In this document: positions 40,661 to 43,640 of the stretch, piece by piece
How positions within the stretch are numbered: position 1 is the first letter of the stretch
How the letters are laid out: every line of letters begins with the position of its first letter
The notes under the pieces: model-generated
Told to the model about the DNA's origin: nothing
The model's database searches: none
What the model saw: the letters and a program-made list of their open reading frames with translations, nothing else
Made by a program: the position numbers and the translations under genes
Assembly: GCA_016929065.1 (NCBI GenBank)
Contig: JAFGJO010000067.1
Span: 1 to 43,640, forward strand
DNA from: Spirochaetales bacterium
GTDB lineage: Bacteria > Spirochaetota > Spirochaetia > SZUA-6 > RPPD01
Direction: 5' to 3'
DNA length: 43,640 nt

Positions 40661-43437
40661 TATAATACTTTCACCTTGCCGCCCTCTGCGGATACAAGCA
40701 GTTTCTTGTTTTCGGGATTTTCAAAAATAAAACTCGCGGCGGCGGACATGACTTCCTTTTCAAACATTCTTTCAAGATTCCGCACACCGTATTTTTTGCT
40801 GTATCCGCGTTCAAGAACAAATTCGATAAACAGGGGGTCAAATTCAACCTCAATCCCTTTTTTGGCAAATGTTTTTTCGGCGCGCTTCACAATCAGGTTT
40901 TTCAATATTTTTTTGGCAGTTGATTTATCAATGTAATTGAAGCAGATAATCTCATCTATTCGGTTCAGGAATTCAACAGGAAATGTACTGCTTAAATCAA
41001 CGTCAGCCTTTATTCCTTCTCCTTCCATGTCGAACCCGATACCGGCTTCTGCCTTACAGCCTGCATTGCTGGTCATGACAATGGTGACATTCGAGAAAAA
41101 AATCTCCCTGCCTTTTGTGTCCTTTGCTTTGCCTTCATCAAATATTTCCAGAAACAGTTTCAGCACCTCAGGATGTGCCTTTTCCACCTCATCGAGAAGC
41201 AGCAGGCAGGACGGATTCTCCAGAATCTCTTTCGAGAAAATCGGCACCTCGTCATAGCCGACATATCCGGGCGGACTGCCGATCAGTTTGGAAACAGAAT
41301 GCGGCTCTGTAAACTCAGCCATGTTGAGATTGATCAGTTTTTCCTCGGAACCGTACAGGAATTGTGATAATTGCTTTGCCAGATATGTTTTGCCAACGCC
41401 TGACGGCCCTATAAACAGAAAAACACCGTCCGGCTGTTCAGGTTTCAGATCCAGCTTCTGCTTTGTCAGGCGGATAATTTTACATACCCGGTCGATGGCA
41501 TCGTTCTGTCCGTATATCTTTTTTTTCATGGATGACTCAATTTCCATCAGACGCTGTCCACGGTCATCTTCGGCTTCGAGAAATTTTGCGCCAATGAACT
41601 CACCGACAATTCGTTTGACCGTATACTCATCCAGTACGGTTTTTTTCTCGAAAATACAGCGGGAACAGGAATTTTCCAGAACATCGATCGCCTTGTCGGG
41701 GAAAACCCGATTTTTAATTTCATCGTTTGCGAGGGTCACAATAAGATCAAGTATTTTTTCGGGAATCTCTATTTTATAATGGGATGACATTTTTGATTTC
41801 AGATTTTTCAGAATTCTCAATGTTGAATCGTAATCAAGTTCATCAACATGGATCGGATAAAACCGGCGCTGAAATGCCGAATCCTTTACAAAATATTTAT
41901 TGTATTCTTCTGTCGTTGTCGCACCAATCAGCCGCAGTTCGCCACGGGCAAGCGCAGGTTTCAGAATATTTGCGGCATCAAGGGAGCTGTCGGTAGTTTC
42001 CCCGGCACCCAGAACTGTATGGATTTCATCCACAAACAGAATAATTTTTTCGTTGGCCGTTACCTCATCAATAATCCGCTGGAGCCGTTTTTCGAAATCA
42101 CCCCTGAACTGGGTTCCGGCGACGAGCATGCCCATGTTGATTTCAAGGATTTCCTTGTCTTTGAAAAAATCAGGAACATCCCCTGAAATAATTTTGGCGG
42201 CCATTCCCTCGATTATTGCGGTTTTCCCGACTCCGGCACGGCCGACGATCAGGGGATTGTTTTTCTTTATTTTTAATAGAACCTCCATGACAGACTGAAT
42301 TTCTTTTTCCCGTCCAAGCACATCAAACAATTTGTGCTCACGCGCCAGCGCAGTCACATTCCTTCCAAATTTCTGGGTATAAAATTCTTCTTCCTTCTCC
42401 AGTTTTTCTGCAACCGGCTCTCCCTTTTGTGCTGCATCAGAATTTAGCTGCTCTTCATGTTCCTTTTTGGCAGGAATCGATGCATTCTTTTTATATGTCG
42501 CTGATTTCAGGTCTTTGGCGGTTATGGGTGTTTGCCGGGCAATTTCATCGGAATATTTTTCTTTCAGTCTTTCCATCTCATCTTTGGCCGGTATATAACT
42601 CTGGTCTATTTTTAGTGCTTTGGCAAACATATCGTGCGCTTTTCGGTATTCTTCAATGCTTGAAAATACCAGCCCCAGGTTGTACAGGGCAAAAAGATAC
42701 TCATCATCATGTTCAAGCGCACGGGCGTAGTAATACAGAGCAGTCTGATAATCTTTTTCATCATAATAAAGGATTCCCAGATTGTTGAGTGCAGCGACAT
42801 AGCCCTGGTCCAGCTCAACAGCCTTCATCAGATATTCCCGTGCCTTTGCCGTGTCTCCCCTTTTTTTTTCGATCAGTGCGCAGTTAAAATAAGGAAATTT
42901 ATACGAGGGAAATATTTTCATGGCATTGTGAAAAGCCGCGTCAGCCTTGTTCAACTCTTCTTTTTCAAGGTAATACAGCCCTATTTCATTATATGCCGGA
43001 TAATACTCATCATTCAGGGCGAGTGTTTTTTCAAACCACTCTTTTGCCTCGTTGTTTTTTTTCTCGTCACCAGGATATTTTTGGCGGATTGAAAGCCCTA
43101 TGTTGAAATGTGCCCAGTAATATTCCGGCTGTATTTCTATCGCCTTTTTATAGGATTCAACAGCACGATCATAATCCTTCATGTCATAATAAATATTTCC
43201 GAGGTCGTTAAGCGTATTCACATCTTTCGGCTGCAGTTCAAGACTCCTGGTATAGTAGTCACATGCCTTGTTTCTGTTGCCGCGCGAATTTTCAATTTTG
43301 GCCAGTTTCTGCATGCTGGCGATATGGGTTGCATCTTTTTTCAATATCGCTTCATAGAGTGCCGCTGCATTGTCATAATCATTCTTGTAAAAGAAATCAT
43401 TCGCATTTTCAAGCAGGCGGTCTATTTCTGTACTCAT
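40660..43437 (-). CDS. TPR-ClpA/ClpB-type AAA+ unfoldase fusion
   Basis: A 925-residue two-ring AAA+ protein. Residues 1-295 are about seven TPR repeats (for example NTLNDLGNIYYDMKDYDRAVESYKKAIEIQP). A charged linker (296-360) leads to D1 (about 365-610; Walker A GRAGVGKT 399-406, Walker B ILFVDE 466-471) and D2 (about 640-925; Walker A GPSGVGKT 677-684, pore loop GYVG near 724, Walker B LLLLDE 745-750). There is no Clp-N domain and no ClpB/ClpC-type coiled-coil M domain, so the core is ClpA-like. IGF at 800-802 lies where ClpA has its ClpP-binding IGL loop, suggesting a ClpP partner. The TPR part may select substrates. AGAGGA before the ATG fits the start. Confidence 0.9.
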   Translation of the reverse strand: MSTEIDRLLENANDFFYKNDYDNAAALYEAILKKDATHIASMQKLAKIENSRGNRNKACDYYTRSLELQPKDVNTLNDLGNIYYDMKDYDRAVESYKKAIEIQPEYYWAHFNIGLSIRQKYPGDEKKNNEAKEWFEKTLALNDEYYPAYNEIGLYYLEKEELNKADAAFHNAMKIFPSYKFPYFNCALIEKKRGDTAKAREYLMKAVELDQGYVAALNNLGILYYDEKDYQTALYYYARALEHDDEYLFALYNLGLVFSSIEEYRKAHDMFAKALKIDQSYIPAKDEMERLKEKYSDEIARQTPITAKDLKSATYKKNASIPAKKEHEEQLNSDAAQKGEPVAEKLEKEEEFYTQKFGRNVTALAREHKLFDVLGREKEIQSVMEVLLKIKKNNPLIVGRAGVGKTAIIEGMAAKIISGDVPDFFKDKEILEINMGMLVAGTQFRGDFEKRLQRIIDEVTANEKIILFVDEIHTVLGAGETTDSSLDAANILKPALARGELRLIGATTTEEYNKYFVKDSAFQRRFYPIHVDELDYDSTLRILKNLKSKMSSHYKIEIPEKILDLIVTLANDEIKNRVFPDKAIDVLENSCSRCIFEKKTVLDEYTVKRIVGEFIGAKFLEAEDDRGQRLMEIESSMKKKIYGQNDAIDRVCKIIRLTKQKLDLKPEQPDGVFLFIGPSGVGKTYLAKQLSQFLYGSEEKLINLNMAEFTEPHSVSKLIGSPPGYVGYDEVPIFSKEILENPSCLLLLDEVEKAHPEVLKLFLEIFDEGKAKDTKGREIFFSNVTIVMTSNAGCKAEAGIGFDMEGEGIKADVDLSSTFPVEFLNRIDEIICFNYIDKSTAKKILKNLIVKRAEKTFAKKGIEVEFDPLFIEFVLERGYSKKYGVRNLERMFEKEVMSAAASFIFENPENKKLLVSAEGGKVKVL

Positions 43438-43454
43438 TATTTTCCTCTGATATA

Positions 43455-43484
43455 ATTATAAGAATAAAATATCTGTGCATGCAA
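43455..43484 (-). promoter_or_regulatory. Promoter of the TPR-Clp gene
   Basis: Minus-strand TTGCAT (43484-43479), 18-base spacer, TATAAT (43460-43455). The predicted leader is about 11 bases and just includes the AGAGGA ribosome site. The rest of the window (43485-43640) shows no gene. Confidence 0.65.
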
Positions 43485-43640
43485 TGGTTTTTTCAAGAAT
43501 TGATTGATCAGGAAAAGCGGAACAGCAATTTATAATGAAAAGAAAAAAAACATGGATAAGGAACTCAGGAGATGAGATAATCAACGGCTCCGCCCTTGTC
43601 ACAAGATTCAGTTGTCATCCTGAGAAGCCCTGATCCTGTG

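Noticed and set aside
43560-43640. Start of another repeat or gene at the window end
   Set aside because: The GTCATCCTGAG stretch recalls common dispersed repeats, but too little is in view to call it.

Overview
The window reads as chromosomal DNA of a free-living, fermentative, Gram-negative-type bacterium, most likely a spirochaete (Spirochaetota). That is inference from gene content: an AraC regulator with a LacI-like sensor, a CHASE2 adenylate cyclase, a spirochaete-style lipoprotein, a short DnaE, a TPR-rich proteome and a divergent EF-G paralogue. I saw no rRNA, tRNA, CRISPR array, phage or intact insertion sequence.

Left part (1-19.6 kb). An EF-G-like GTPase gene is followed by a [NiFe]-hydrogenase region on the minus strand. 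Its core, read right to left, is rex-hydB-hydG-hydD-hydA-protease-hypA-hypB: an NAD(P)-linked group 3b (sulfhydrogenase-type) hydrogenase with its redox repressor, endopeptidase and nickel chaperones. The remaining maturation genes form hypF-hypC-hypD and a PilZ/ATPase gene joined to hypE. An AraC regulator, a cold-shock-like RRM protein and two membrane proteins of unknown role separate the two halves. rex has a consensus promoter with a Rex-like operator over its -35, so the NADH/NAD+ state probably controls the operon. The gap between hydD and hydA holds four successive hairpins.

Middle (19.8-31.7 kb). A secreted M48 metallopeptidase converges on a short DnaE polymerase whose promoter carries a perfect palindrome. 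After a multi-pass membrane protein comes a minus-strand signalling cluster: GAF-AAA+-Fis regulator, TPR membrane protein, CHASE2 adenylate cyclase, lipoprotein and small membrane protein.

Right part (31.7-43.6 kb). Housekeeping genes follow on the minus strand (rpsA, rluB, scpB, scpA, folK, recA). Next come a secreted HEAT-like protein, a kduI-kduD pair for uronate catabolism, and a Clp AAA+ unfoldase whose N-domain is replaced by TPR repeats.

Most unusual points: the TPR-Clp fusion with a ClpP-type IGF loop; a putative c-di-GMP-binding ATPase abutting hypE; the multi-hairpin hydD-hydA spacer; promoters placed so close to ATG (rex, hypF, scpB) that leaderless mRNAs are implied; and dispersed inverted repeats with a 9-bp period.
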